The position numbers were made by a program, and so were the translations under genes. The notes beneath the pieces are model-generated. The model was given only the letters and a program-made list of their open reading frames with translations. It was not told the DNA's origin and ran no database searches. Positions 28,006-36,449 of a stretch of DNA of 41,861 nucleotides are shown here, one piece after another (position 1 is the first letter of the stretch; each line of letters opens with the position of its first letter). The DNA is taken from the NCBI GenBank assembly GCA_027452005.1, contig DAIDHF010000020.1, positions 1 through 41,861 of the forward strand, given 5' to 3'. The stretch is from Acidimicrobiales bacterium. Lineage in GTDB: Bacteria; Actinomycetota; Acidimicrobiia; Acidimicrobiales; JAKAVM01.

Positions 28006-28839
28006 ATGTCCAATATTAGAATAGTTACCGATAGCTCATGCGACTTACCACCAGAGATTATATCCGAGCACAACATAACCGTGGTACCCTTGACCATTCG
28101 GATTGCCGGTGAAGAGTTTGTCGATCAGCTTGAGCTGTCCACCTCGGACTTTTGGACGCGTTCGAGATCCTCGGCCGAGTTGCCACAGACCGCAGCGCCA
28201 GCACCAGGGGCTTTTCTAGACGCCTTCGCCAAGGCGGTCGACGACGGTTGTGAATCTGTGATTTGCATTACGATCTCGGGAGAACTATCAGCCACCTACC
28301 AATCTGCCGTGACGGCCACAGACCAGTTTGATCTAGATCTCAAGATTGAGGTGATCGACTCTCGACTGGTTACGATAGGTCTGGGTATGGTCGTGCTGTT
28401 CGCGGCCCGACAATCAGTCAACCATGGCTTTGATGAAGTTGTCTCAAAAACCCAAGAGTTCATGGCCGGGATAAGCGCCTTTGGGACCCTAGATAGCCTT
28501 GAAAACCTGAGAAAAGGCGGGCGAATTGGAACGGCTCAGGCTTTGCTAGGCTCGGTGCTGTCGATCAAGCCCGTGGTCCAAATCGTTGACGGAAAAGTGG
28601 AAGCCGAGTCGAAACAACGCACCAGGTCCAAAGCCCTTCACCACCTGGTCGAGAAATGTGCCAGCATTGCCGGGGTTCAACAAGTTGCAATCTCACACGC
28701 CCAGGCCCGGGACATAGAAGACTTTGTCGAACTAGTAAAAGATCGCTTTGGCGAGGTGGAACTCTTGATTTCACCAATGGGCCCAGTCCTCGGGACTCAC
28801 GTGGGTGAGGGTGCCATTGCCCTGGTCGTGGGCACATAG
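28006..28839 (+). CDS. DegV family fatty-acid-binding protein
   Basis: DegV proteins bind fatty acids, in some species as FakB for a fatty-acid kinase. The 277 residues show RIVTDSSCDLPPEI at the start, the substrate serine region ICITISGELSATYQSA, and the C-terminal domain with ENLRKGGRIGTAQALLGSVL and KPVVQI. The ribosome binding site GAGGAG is strong and fixes the ATG. It follows murJ by 24 bases. No FakA-type kinase is in the window. Confidence 0.9.
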   Translation: MSNIRIVTDSSCDLPPEIISEHNITVVPLTIRIAGEEFVDQLELSTSDFWTRSRSSAELPQTAAPAPGAFLDAFAKAVDDGCESVICITISGELSATYQSAVTATDQFDLDLKIEVIDSRLVTIGLGMVVLFAARQSVNHGFDEVVSKTQEFMAGISAFGTLDSLENLRKGGRIGTAQALLGSVLSIKPVVQIVDGKVEAESKQRTRSKALHHLVEKCASIAGVQQVAISHAQARDIEDFVELVKDRFGEVELLISPMGPVLGTHVGEGAIALVVGT

Positions 28840-28890
28840 TCGAATCACATTGGTCTCTCATCCGGCAAGATCAGCCAAAATATTCAGGCC

Positions 28891-29547
28891 TTGACAAACA
28901 TTGAAGACCTCATCGTGCCCAGCCAACCAGCTGGTCCTAGACGAGTTCCATCTCCCCGGCTTCAGATACTCGCGGTCTGTGTGGTGTTAGCGGCAATCTC
29001 GGTATTTCTCTTTGTTTTCAACTCTCCGAATTCGCCATCTCATCCCCGATTTATTTTTTCAGCGGGAAACCTGGGTCAACTCAATAGCACCGGTGACGTT
29101 CAACTCAAACTTGAAAAGTCAGTCGATCACCAGACCAGCACTGAAGGTCTGCCAATTCCAGGCACCTCTACATCAAGTATTCAACAGCTTCTAATAGGAG
29201 GCCGACCTCAGTCGGTTCTCCTGGCCAGGGGTTCTCGGCACGATATGGGCCCATCGGCAGCCAGATGCCTTGATCCTGCAATTGGCGATGTACAAGGAGA
29301 CGTCTCTAAACTAAAGGAAATTGCCTGGGGGCAGCTCGCGAAGAATACCGCACAGGTATATGTGTTTGAGCTTCGCAAGATTTCTATACGTAAGACGTCA
29401 CGCTCGACTACACCTGCCAGCTCATCCCCGTCAGATACGATTCATTCCACCTCTCGAAACCGAGCACGTGCGGATTCCCGACGCTTTATTGCAGTTGAGG
29501 AGTACTCACCGACCTGCCTCTTAGCCAAGTTAGTCATCTTTCCTTAG
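28891..29547 (+). CDS. Membrane-anchored protein of unknown function
   Basis: I do not recognise this 218-residue protein. A proline- and arginine-containing N-terminus of about 22 residues is followed by one membrane helix (about 24-43), so the rest (44-218) is probably outside the cell. That region is rich in Ser, Thr and Arg and has two cysteines, C126 and C209, which could form a disulfide. No known domain stands out. The start is weak: TTG at 28891 without a good ribosome binding site; GTG at 28915 is an alternative. The gene lies 51 bases after degV and is probably on its transcript. Confidence 0.6.
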   Translation: MTNIEDLIVPSQPAGPRRVPSPRLQILAVCVVLAAISVFLFVFNSPNSPSHPRFIFSAGNLGQLNSTGDVQLKLEKSVDHQTSTEGLPIPGTSTSSIQQLLIGGRPQSVLLARGSRHDMGPSAARCLDPAIGDVQGDVSKLKEIAWGQLAKNTAQVYVFELRKISIRKTSRSTTPASSSPSDTIHSTSRNRARADSRRFIAVEEYSPTCLLAKLVIFP

Positions 29548-29698
29548 TCCATTTATGGGGACTATTTGTTTCTTCTGGTTGAACTCGTGGCAGAGCCAGC
29601 CCACAAATTGTGAGTCCTCTAACGGAAACGGCTCTATAAACTGGACCCGAGAGAAATAAGTATTGCTTGAAGGCAATTTTGAACTAGTGTGAATAGAT

Positions 29699-30028
29699 AT
29701 GTCAGACGGTGACCTTCCTAAATCATTAACCCCGACTCCTGAGGCTCCCTGGACAGATAAGCTCGTTGATCAGTTCGTTTCAATTATTGACACGGTTGAT
29801 CTCAAGGTCCTTCGTCCGGTCCGCTTGGTTGCTTCGGTGCTTGTATATGGAATATTAATTTTGACCGCCGCAACGCTCATCGCTGCCCTGTTTTCCATCT
29901 CGGTAATTCGACTCGTGGATCAATTTCTCACCCCGGGTCGCGTCTGGATTGCCTACTTGGGACTTGGAGGAATATTTACACTCGCAGGCCTGTTGGTTTG
30001 GAGTAAGCGAAAACTAGCCAAGAGTTGA
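29699..30028 (+). CDS. Small two-helix membrane protein
   Basis: The 109-residue protein has two membrane helices (about 46-72 and 83-101) separated by a short loop, RLVDQFLTPGRVWIAYLG, and a basic C-terminus (WSKRKLAKS). Similar small proteins lie just before trxB in related actinobacteria, to my recollection, but I cannot name a function. The ATG has no strong ribosome binding site. It is 16 bases upstream of trxB and will be cotranscribed. The 151-base gap before it (29548-29698) could hold a promoter. Confidence 0.7.
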   Translation: MSDGDLPKSLTPTPEAPWTDKLVDQFVSIIDTVDLKVLRPVRLVASVLVYGILILTAATLIAALFSISVIRLVDQFLTPGRVWIAYLGLGGIFTLAGLLVWSKRKLAKS

Positions 30029-30044
30029 TGGGACGAAACTAGAC

Positions 30045-30989
30045 ATGCAAGATAGCTATAACGTGGTGATTGTTGGATCTGGCCCGGCTGGACTTACGGC
30101 CGCTATATATGCGGCCCGGGCTCAACTTGATCCCCTGGTCATTGAGGGTGAGCCATCCTCGACAAGTGACCAGCCCGGGGGTCAACTCATGCTTACCACC
30201 GAAGTTGAAAACTACCCGGGATTCGTAGATGGAATTATGGGACCCGAGCTCATGGATACCCTTCGCAAGCAGGCATCCAGGTTTGGTGCACAGTTCCTGC
30301 CAGGCAAGGTTCTTTCAATTTCAAACCCCTCATCTCCTTTCGAGATATTCACGACCGCTTCTCCAGCACCGTTGACAGCAAGATCGGTTATAATTGCAAC
30401 GGGGGCCAAGCCAGTAATGCTTGGTCTTGAAAACGAAGACAAACTCTTGGGTCACGGAGTGTCAACATGTGCCACCTGTGATGGATTCTTTTTCCGAGAG
30501 AAAGAGATCGCTGTAGTTGGTGGGGGTGACTCTGCGCTCGAAGAAGCCCTATTTCTGACCAGATTCGCCACCACGGTTCACTTGATTCATAGGCGACATG
30601 AGTTGCGTGCTTCAAAGATTATGCAACAGAGGGCTTTTGACAATAAAAAGATCGTGATACATTGGAATTCTATTGTTACACGATTGTTTGGTGATGTATC
30701 GTTATCAGAGATTGAGCTAACTGATACCACTGATCAGCACACAGAACAACTTTCAGTTGAAGGATTATTCGTCGCAATAGGACATACCCCAAATACTTCT
30801 ATATTTCGTGACACAATAGATATGGATTCGGATGGTTATATCGCAACGCATAATGGGACCTACACAAACATTGAAGGAGTCTTTGCTTGTGGTGATGTTC
30901 AAGACCGAGTGTACAGGCAGGCCATAACTTCTGCGGGCTCAGGATGTATGGCTGCAATTGACTGCGAGCGTTGGCTCGCCGAACAATAG
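30045..30989 (+). CDS. trxB: Thioredoxin reductase
   Basis: Transfers electrons from NADPH to thioredoxin. The 314 residues fit the family: FAD-binding GSGPAGLTAAIYAARA, active-site C142-A-T-C145 in STCATCDGFFF, NADPH-binding GGGDSALEEALFL and the late FAD motif GVFACGDVQDRVYRQAITSAG. The second half is noticeably A+T-richer than the first (see findings), yet frame and motifs remain intact. It precedes trxA as in mycobacteria. Confidence 0.97.
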   Translation: MQDSYNVVIVGSGPAGLTAAIYAARAQLDPLVIEGEPSSTSDQPGGQLMLTTEVENYPGFVDGIMGPELMDTLRKQASRFGAQFLPGKVLSISNPSSPFEIFTTASPAPLTARSVIIATGAKPVMLGLENEDKLLGHGVSTCATCDGFFFREKEIAVVGGGDSALEEALFLTRFATTVHLIHRRHELRASKIMQQRAFDNKKIVIHWNSIVTRLFGDVSLSEIELTDTTDQHTEQLSVEGLFVAIGHTPNTSIFRDTIDMDSDGYIATHNGTYTNIEGVFACGDVQDRVYRQAITSAGSGCMAAIDCERWLAEQ

Positions 30990-31036
30990 TGCATATGGCT
31001 ATATTTCGGTAACTATAAAGGAGAAATGGAGAGATC

Positions 31037-31363
31037 GTGTCAGATAACGTAATAACCCTAAATGACTCGGGGTTTGATGAAGAGATTGCCACCTCAGAGC
31101 TTCCAATATTGGTTGATTTCTGGGCCGACTGGTGTGGACCATGCCTGAAATTGGCCCCGATCGTCGATGAAATAGCCCAAGAGGAGGCTCACCGACTCCG
31201 GGTGGCTAAATTGAATATTGATCAAAATCCAGAGACCCAACGTAAGTTTGAAGTTATGAGTATCCCAACTCTTATCTTGTTTAAAGACGGCCACCCGGTG
31301 GCACGAATGGTAGGTGCCAAACCCAAGCGTCATCTTTTGGCGGAGCTTCAAGATCACATCTAA
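31037..31363 (+). CDS. trxA: Thioredoxin
   Basis: The 108 residues form a classical thioredoxin with the redox site WCGPC (C33, C36), preceded by LVDFWAD, and the cis-proline loop SIPTLILFKDG. It starts with GTG at 31037 with a clear GGAGAAATGGAGAG ribosome binding region. It is 47 bases after trxB. The following 200-base gap separates it from the CwlM-like gene. Confidence 0.97.
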   Translation: MSDNVITLNDSGFDEEIATSELPILVDFWADWCGPCLKLAPIVDEIAQEEAHRLRVAKLNIDQNPETQRKFEVMSIPTLILFKDGHPVARMVGAKPKRHLLAELQDHI

Positions 31364-31568
31364 TTCCGGGTACAATCTAGTTAGACAGGTATTTCTGGAT
31401 TGTTAGTCTAAATTTGATGCTTGAGGTGGTTTCTTGGCGTTAGAATCCAAGGCTGTATGCTCACCTCGTCCATCCATTATGTGATAATCGGTGAGACCTC
31501 TAGCCACAATCTAAACTCAAGTGACGTCCTCTGATGGATGAAGCCACCAGTTCCCTGGGGGTGTTTTG

Positions 31569-32588
31569 ATGGCAGGTTCAAATGAGACCAACCCTAGATA
31601 TGGTCTAGAGATGAATGCCTGGCCAGTTCTCTCAAGTGGTTCAAAAGGAGAGTTTGTTTTGCGCCTACGCGGCGAGCTTCAACGACTCTCCATCTTTGAC
31701 TCCGACGGCTCAAGTGACCTTTTCGATGACGACCTCCGAGAGGCTCTCAAGCGGTTTCAGTCGACTAGAGGATTAAAAGTAGATGGGATCTGTGGCCCCC
31801 AAACCTGGGCTGCTTTTGAGGAGACCCGATACAACATTGGTGACCGACTCCTTGCGCTTAGGTCACCCTACCTGCGCGGAGATGATATTGGCGACCTTCA
31901 GCGCCGATTGAACGAGCTGGGATTCGACAGCGGGAAGGTCGACGGGATATTTGGACCTTTGACCCAGGCCGCCGTGGCCAAGTTTCAGCGAAACTCTGGC
32001 CTTGCACCAGACGGGATATTTGGGAAAGACACGGCTAACGCCCTGTTCCAACTCAAGCTACCAGAGCACCATGACAGATATCGTCCTTTAGTGGGCTCCC
32101 TAAAGGAAATAGAGATGTTAAGACAGGTCCCCGGTCAAAATGAAGGCCCACTTGTAACCATATTTTTGCGTGGCCATTCTGAAGTAACTTACCCTCCGAA
32201 GAACCCTGAACTGAGAATTGAGACTTATGAAGTCGAGTCACTTCCTGAGTCGCCATCCCTGGCACAGATTGCAAACTCCAGCGGCTCATGTGCTGTCCTC
32301 TTGATCCAGCAATCCCTTGACGATCAGGCGACCATTACCTACTACCGCGGATACAGATATGTATCAGCAAACGGCCGGGGGCTTGGGATGCTTATCTCAT
32401 CTAGTCTACGTGCCCTCATTGATAACCTTGAAGTACGTGTCGAGGGATTGGCCACCCCGTTCCTCAGAGAAACTCAGATGCCTGCAGTAATAGTCGAGGT
32501 TCCCGAAGTAGTCCATTCCAGATTTGAGGATCTTTTGGCATCAATTGCGGAAACCCTAATCAATTGGTTTGGGACCTTCGCAGATTGA
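31569..32588 (+). CDS. CwlM-like protein with two peptidoglycan-binding domains
   Basis: The 339-residue protein has no signal peptide. Residues about 22-84 and 100-162 are two peptidoglycan-binding-type domains, the second with GDLQRRLNELGF and GKVDGIFGPLTQAAVAKFQ. Residues about 193-335 resemble an amidase_3 fold, with the ending RETQMPAVIVEV. The expected zinc ligands are largely gone: the first strand keeps only RGH, the helix with the Glu ligand seems deleted, and the strand expected to carry the second His reads LLIQQS. In mycobacteria the gene at this place (after trxA) is cwlM, which regulates MurA. A regulatory role is therefore likely. The ATG at 31569 has a GGGGG ribosome binding site; an in-frame TTG precedes it. 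Confidence 0.8.
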   Translation: MAGSNETNPRYGLEMNAWPVLSSGSKGEFVLRLRGELQRLSIFDSDGSSDLFDDDLREALKRFQSTRGLKVDGICGPQTWAAFEETRYNIGDRLLALRSPYLRGDDIGDLQRRLNELGFDSGKVDGIFGPLTQAAVAKFQRNSGLAPDGIFGKDTANALFQLKLPEHHDRYRPLVGSLKEIEMLRQVPGQNEGPLVTIFLRGHSEVTYPPKNPELRIETYEVESLPESPSLAQIANSSGSCAVLLIQQSLDDQATITYYRGYRYVSANGRGLGMLISSSLRALIDNLEVRVEGLATPFLRETQMPAVIVEVPEVVHSRFEDLLASIAETLINWFGTFAD

Positions 32589-32921
32589 AGCCACCGTCCT
32601 AAAGGACGAAGGTTCGTAGGGTGTCAGCACGCGCCACGTTACCCTCTATAGTATTCAGATTTCGCCCCTAGAGTGCTCTACCCTTAGAGCTGACTGGAAC
32701 TTTACCCCCCTACTAAAGGCTGGAGCATTGTGTCGAGGAGTGTTTGACCTCTAATTAGAAATACCAGTCCAAGAAGTATGCGTGATAAACCTGGGCATCC
32801 ACCACTCCATTCCTCCGAAGCGTTATAGTTATTTTCCACAGGATTTTCAACACCTGTGGATCAACCTCAACAACCCAGTTAGAACGAACTAGATCCTTCA
32901 ACCTCTACTTAAGGTGGAATC
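32589..32921. other. Convergent interval between the CwlM-like gene and parB
   Basis: About 330 bases with no gene visible. It holds a 5-base stem (32595-32608) just after the CwlM-like stop, a 6-base stem with a 4-base loop (32675-32690), and the CCACAGG/CCTGTGG inverted pair at 32836-32859. Any of these might end transcription from either side, but none has a clear T-run. The last also fits DnaA boxes. Confidence 0.5.
32832..32863. repeat. Inverted CCACAGG pair containing DnaA-box-like sites
   Basis: CCACAGG (32836-32842) and CCTGTGG (32853-32859) are perfect inverted copies 10 bases apart. The left arm lies in TTTTCCACA (32832-32840), which fits the DnaA-box pattern TTWTNCACA. The right arm on the minus strand reads TGATCCACA, one base off. 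It could bind DnaA, or be a hairpin after parB. Confidence 0.4.
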
Positions 32922-33857
32922 TTAAAGTGCTGGCTGGGAGTCCTCTCCTCCTGCTATTACACGGTAGATTCTTTCTAAATCTTCTAGGTCGGCAAACTCC
33001 AACATGACTCTACCCTTTTTTGTGCCCATCTCTACCTTCACCCTGGTGTCGAGGTGTTGAGCAAGAAGCTCTTCAAGTTCGAGTAATCCAGGTGGTCTCA
33101 TGCGATTGCCAAGTTCCTCGGAGGGAAAACCTTGTTTGCTCGCGCTTGATGACTCCTTAGTAGGTCCTTCTCCGGCAGAGGCCTTGCCACTATCATTACC
33201 CTTGACAGCATCTTCTACGGCTCTTACCGACAGACCATCCTCAACAATTCGAGAGGCCAGCTCCTCCTGGAGCCCACGATTCGGGGTTCCCAGTAGAGCT
33301 CGGGCATGACCAGCGGAGATCTGCGATGTTGCCACGAGCCGCTGAACACTGGGAGGCAACTGAAACAGCCTCAGTGAGTTGGTCACGGCGGTCCTGCTCT
33401 TGCCTACTCTCTGGGCGACCTGGTCATGGGTGAGCTCAAAATCCTCAATTAGCTGTTGGTAAGCAGCGGCTTCCTCGAGGGCATTTAGATCTTCCCGGTG
33501 TAGGTTCTCGACAAGTGCCTGTTCCAAGCTTGTGGCATCGTCGGCCGTTTGGACAATAGCTGGAATCGTCGGCAGTCCTGCTCTCTTCGCAGCTCTCCAA
33601 CGCCGTTCTCCAGCGATTAGCTCAAACTCACTATCGGATATTCCCCTGACCAGAATTGGCTGAAGCACCCCTAATTCTTTGATAGAGGCCGCTAGTGAAG
33701 ATAGTGCCTCCTCATCAAAGTGAGCCCTGGGTTGGAGCGGATTTGGTCGAATATTGGATAATGGGACCTGTAGGAGTTGAGATCCCGTCTCACCAACCAC
33801 CTCATTTGGCAGCAAGGCACCCAACCCTTTACCCAATCCACTACGTCTTGTTGACAT
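32922..33857 (-). CDS. parB: Chromosome-partitioning protein ParB
   Basis: ParB binds parS sites and spreads as a CTP-dependent clamp. The 311 residues have the SGLGKGLGALLP N-terminus (activates ParA), the CTP-binding motif GERRWRAAKRAGL, the helix-turn-helix with THDQVAQRVGKSRTAVTNSLRL, a linker, and a C-terminal dimer domain. Its start overlaps the parA end by 17 bases. Two parS-like sites lie near by at 34745 and 35708. Confidence 0.97.
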   Translation of the reverse strand: MSTRRSGLGKGLGALLPNEVVGETGSQLLQVPLSNIRPNPLQPRAHFDEEALSSLAASIKELGVLQPILVRGISDSEFELIAGERRWRAAKRAGLPTIPAIVQTADDATSLEQALVENLHREDLNALEEAAAYQQLIEDFELTHDQVAQRVGKSRTAVTNSLRLFQLPPSVQRLVATSQISAGHARALLGTPNRGLQEELASRIVEDGLSVRAVEDAVKGNDSGKASAGEGPTKESSSASKQGFPSEELGNRMRPPGLLELEELLAQHLDTRVKVEMGTKKGRVMLEFADLEDLERIYRVIAGGEDSQPAL

Positions 33858-34635
33858 TAATTACCTCCTCTGCGAGTTCCCTGTATGCTATAGCCCCACG
33901 AGATGTAGGGTCGAATGTAACGATCGGCTGACCAAATGACGGGGCCTCGGACAGTTTGACTGACCGAGGAATCATAGTCTGGCAGACTAGTGGTCCAAAA
34001 TGCTCTCTGACCTGAGAGACTACATCATGTGCAAGTCGAGTCCTAGGATCATACATTGTCAAGACTATTGCCGACACATCCAGGAGGGGATTGAGATTAT
34101 CCTTTACTAGCTTCACATTTCGCATCAACTGTCCTAACCCTTCAAGCGCGTAGAATTCGCATTGAATAGGAACTACGACCTCTGTAGCGGCGGTAAGGGC
34201 ATTTACCGTAATCAGGCCCAAAGACGGGGGGCAATCGATCAAAATGAAGTCAAAGTCTTCCCTAGTCCCCTCCAATGCCCTTAGAAGCTTTCTCTCGCGA
34301 TTGAAGGCAGAAACCAACTCAACATCTGCCCCAGCCAGCTCTAGCTTCGAAGGAACCACAAATAGGTTACGAAAGTTTGTTGGCTCGATACAGTCTTCAA
34401 CCAAACCATCGTGGACTAGGACTTCATAGACTGAGGAGTCTAGGTTGTGATAGTCAATTCCGAGGCCAGTCGACGCGTTACCCTGAGGATCCAGGTCAAT
34501 CACCAATACTCTCCTGCCAGTTTGAGCAATAGCAGCCCCTAGATTAACCGTCGTCGTGGTCTTCCCAACTCCCCCTTTTTGATTGGCAATAGCGATAATC
34601 CTGGTCAGGCTATGGCTATCTTGTGACGTCTCCAT
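33841..34635 (-). CDS. parA: Chromosome-partitioning ATPase ParA (Soj)
   Basis: ParA is the Walker-type ATPase that moves ParB-parS complexes. The ATG at 34635 gives 264 residues; it has a GGGG ribosome binding site, and an in-frame TTG seven codons earlier is less likely. The deviant Walker A is KGGVGKTTT, followed by VLVIDLDPQGNASTGLG and the LIDCPPSLGLITVNAL segment. It leads parB. Confidence 0.97.
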   Translation of the reverse strand: METSQDSHSLTRIIAIANQKGGVGKTTTTVNLGAAIAQTGRRVLVIDLDPQGNASTGLGIDYHNLDSSVYEVLVHDGLVEDCIEPTNFRNLFVVPSKLELAGADVELVSAFNRERKLLRALEGTREDFDFILIDCPPSLGLITVNALTAATEVVVPIQCEFYALEGLGQLMRNVKLVKDNLNPLLDVSAIVLTMYDPRTRLAHDVVSQVREHFGPLVCQTMIPRSVKLSEAPSFGQPIVTFDPTSRGAIAYRELAEEVINVNKT

Positions 34636-34656
34636 CAGGACCCCTGCCTGTGACAA

Positions 34657-34914
34657 TTAACCTCACCTTGATGGCCGAAGAAGCCCAATAGCACTGTAAG
34701 CAGTACCTCAGTAAACATATTCTTCCAGATATTTCCAATAGATATGTTTCACGTGAAACCCTACCACAGCGTCAATCCAGGAATCAATAATCTTCGTCGC
34801 GATTTTCGCGAATTTGTCAGCCCCGTGTTGAGGCATTGGACAGATGACTCTAACCACCAAATTAGTCTGTAGCGCTTACGTGTCGTCTTTTCATCTTCTA
34901 CCCTCTACCTAACC
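34657..34914. other. parA upstream region with a parS site
   Basis: About 260 bases between parA and the VOC gene. It must hold the parA-parB promoter, which I cannot place with confidence, and the parS site at 34745-34760. No gene is visible. Confidence 0.5.
34745..34760. promoter_or_regulatory. parS site (one base from consensus)
   Basis: TGTTTCACGTGAAACC matches the ParB-binding consensus TGTTTCACGTGAAACA in 15 of 16 positions. It lies upstream of parA, within about 7 kb of the dnaA region, as expected for a centromere near the origin. Confidence 0.92.
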
Positions 34915-35310
34915 TTAAGATTCTGGCTTAGTCTCCATGAGCAAGTCCTGCTGAATTATCCAGGAATTGCCGTCGGGATCGTCAATGCTAATCCATCGCC
35001 CCCACGGTGCCTTCTGAATCTCATCTAATCCCAGCCGAACTCCTGAAGCCTCAAGCTCCTCAATTGCAGCCTCGATGCTTTCTACAGAGAGCACGAGTCC
35101 TCGCAAGGATCCTGGCTTCATCTCTTTGAACCAAGTGACCAGCGCTATAGCAGCTCCACTCCCTACTGGTCGTAACGTAATCCAGCGAGTTCCTCCTCCC
35201 AGCGACATATCTGAAACCAGTTCAAAATTTAGCTTGTCCATGTAGAAGGCCTTCGAGGCCTCCTGATCCCTAACAGGAATGGAAATTACAGAAATGTTGC
35301 CGTGAATCAT
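34915..35310 (-). CDS. VOC (glyoxalase/bleomycin-resistance fold) protein
   Basis: The 131 residues form one VOC domain: VISIPVRDQEASKAFYMDKL is the typical first beta-alpha unit, and SIDDPDGNSWIIQQD the last strand with a conserved Glu/Asp region. Substrate is unknown. Starting at ATG 35310 gives SD GAAAGAGG 6 bases upstream, better than the longer frame to 35328. It is an isolated gene between parA and rsmG, flanked by two parS sites. The family is common and broad, so no function should be assumed. Confidence 0.85.
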   Translation of the reverse strand: MIHGNISVISIPVRDQEASKAFYMDKLNFELVSDMSLGGGTRWITLRPVGSGAAIALVTWFKEMKPGSLRGLVLSVESIEAAIEELEASGVRLGLDEIQKAPWGRWISIDDPDGNSWIIQQDLLMETKPES

Positions 35311-35732
35311 TAATCCTCTTTCTCTCATGCAACCAAAGCCTCATCTAGCTGCTCAGACTAGCCATAAGTTCAATGTAGCTTAACGCTAATAGTTGACTAA
35401 AGGTGCTGCACTAATGCCCTCAACTTAGAGTAGCCACACTTTGCGCAAATTCTATCATCAGTGTACTTGCAAATCCGGTCAGGGTTCTTGGTTTCTTTGA
35501 GGCTACAGCACTCCAGGTTATCAAACCTGCCTTCGCAGCGTAGCAAGCCCCAGATTTAAGATCCGATATACAGATACGAAGGCGACTCAAGAACTACAGT
35601 CGTGCTCAAATTGGCCCTTAGAAGAACGCGAATACCTACTGCTGAAACAGGTTTTAAGACTGTCAAAGTCTGAACTAAGGCTTGAGGTTAAAGCCTTCCT
35701 TGCCTGATGTTCCACGTGGAACATCGTGTCTG
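35311..35732. other. Interval between the VOC gene and rsmG
   Basis: About 420 bases with the second parS site at 35708-35723. An open frame of about 68 codons (35504-35707, +) has a protein-like composition but no ATG, GTG or TTG start. It might be a remnant. Nothing else is visible. Confidence 0.45.
35708..35723. promoter_or_regulatory. parS site, palindromic variant
   Basis: TGTTCCACGTGGAACA is a perfect 16-base palindrome and a known parS variant form, differing from the consensus by a symmetric T-to-C, A-to-G change. It lies just past the rsmG stop and about 960 bases from the first parS. Confidence 0.88.
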
Positions 35733-36407
35733 CTAGAAAAGTGGCCTCTTCGCCGGGATTCCCACCTTCCGCGGGAACTCAGCCGGGGTATCTGAGATCT
35801 TCTCAAATACGTTCATCCGCGGTGACAAAGAACTATTAGGAGTAATAGAGCTTGAAAGTCCTAGTCTTCGTATCACGGAGTCGCTCCATCTGGAGGAGCG
35901 TTCCTCGGGTGGCTCCGACACAATCAAGTAACCAGGTATCCTAAGGAGGGGCGCCGCGCATTCAACGACAATGGCGGGTTTACCGAAAGAACGAGATGTA
36001 ACCAGATCGAAACTAGTACGGAACTCACGGGATCTGCCAACATCCTCTGCTCTGGCGTTCACGGATCTACAGTTATCGAGGCCCAAAGCTTGTATGGCAT
36101 GCTGCTGAAATTTGGATCGTTTCTCCATAGAGTCGATTAGAACGACTTCGAGGGAAGGCAACATTCCTGCGACGACAAGCCCGGGAATCCCAGCGCCTGA
36201 ACCTAAGTCAGCCAGTCTAGCCTTACTAGCCAGGTGGCTGAGCTTTAGCCGTTCCTCTACCAGGGCACAGAATCTCATTGAGTGTGATATTTGGGTCTGA
36301 ACTGGAGCTGGACCGATTAGACCTATGGACTGAGCGTCGTGAAATAGTGCTTCTAGGATACTAACGTCCATCAAACCACCCGAGGGACTGGCGGCTTTAG
36401 CCGTCAA
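35733..36407 (-). CDS. rsmG: 16S rRNA (guanine-N7) methyltransferase RsmG
   Basis: RsmG methylates G527 of 16S rRNA (E. coli numbering). The 224 residues carry the SAM-binding motif DLGSGAGIPGLVVAG near 66, VVLIDSMEKRSKF (the next strand with the acidic residue) and VTSRSFG later. Position between parA and jag is standard. The last few residues (PAKRPLF) are basic. Confidence 0.94.
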   Translation of the reverse strand: MTAKAASPSGGLMDVSILEALFHDAQSIGLIGPAPVQTQISHSMRFCALVEERLKLSHLASKARLADLGSGAGIPGLVVAGMLPSLEVVLIDSMEKRSKFQQHAIQALGLDNCRSVNARAEDVGRSREFRTSFDLVTSRSFGKPAIVVECAAPLLRIPGYLIVSEPPEERSSRWSDSVIRRLGLSSSITPNSSLSPRMNVFEKISDTPAEFPRKVGIPAKRPLF

Positions 36408-36449
36408 TCGCCATAATTGTACCGGATTACTAAGATCCGACCCACAGTA

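Noticed and set aside
35504-35707. Open frame of about 68 codons on the plus strand next to parS
   Set aside because: It has a protein-like composition (charged helix-like end) but no ATG, GTG or TTG and no ribosome binding site, so it is at most a gene remnant.
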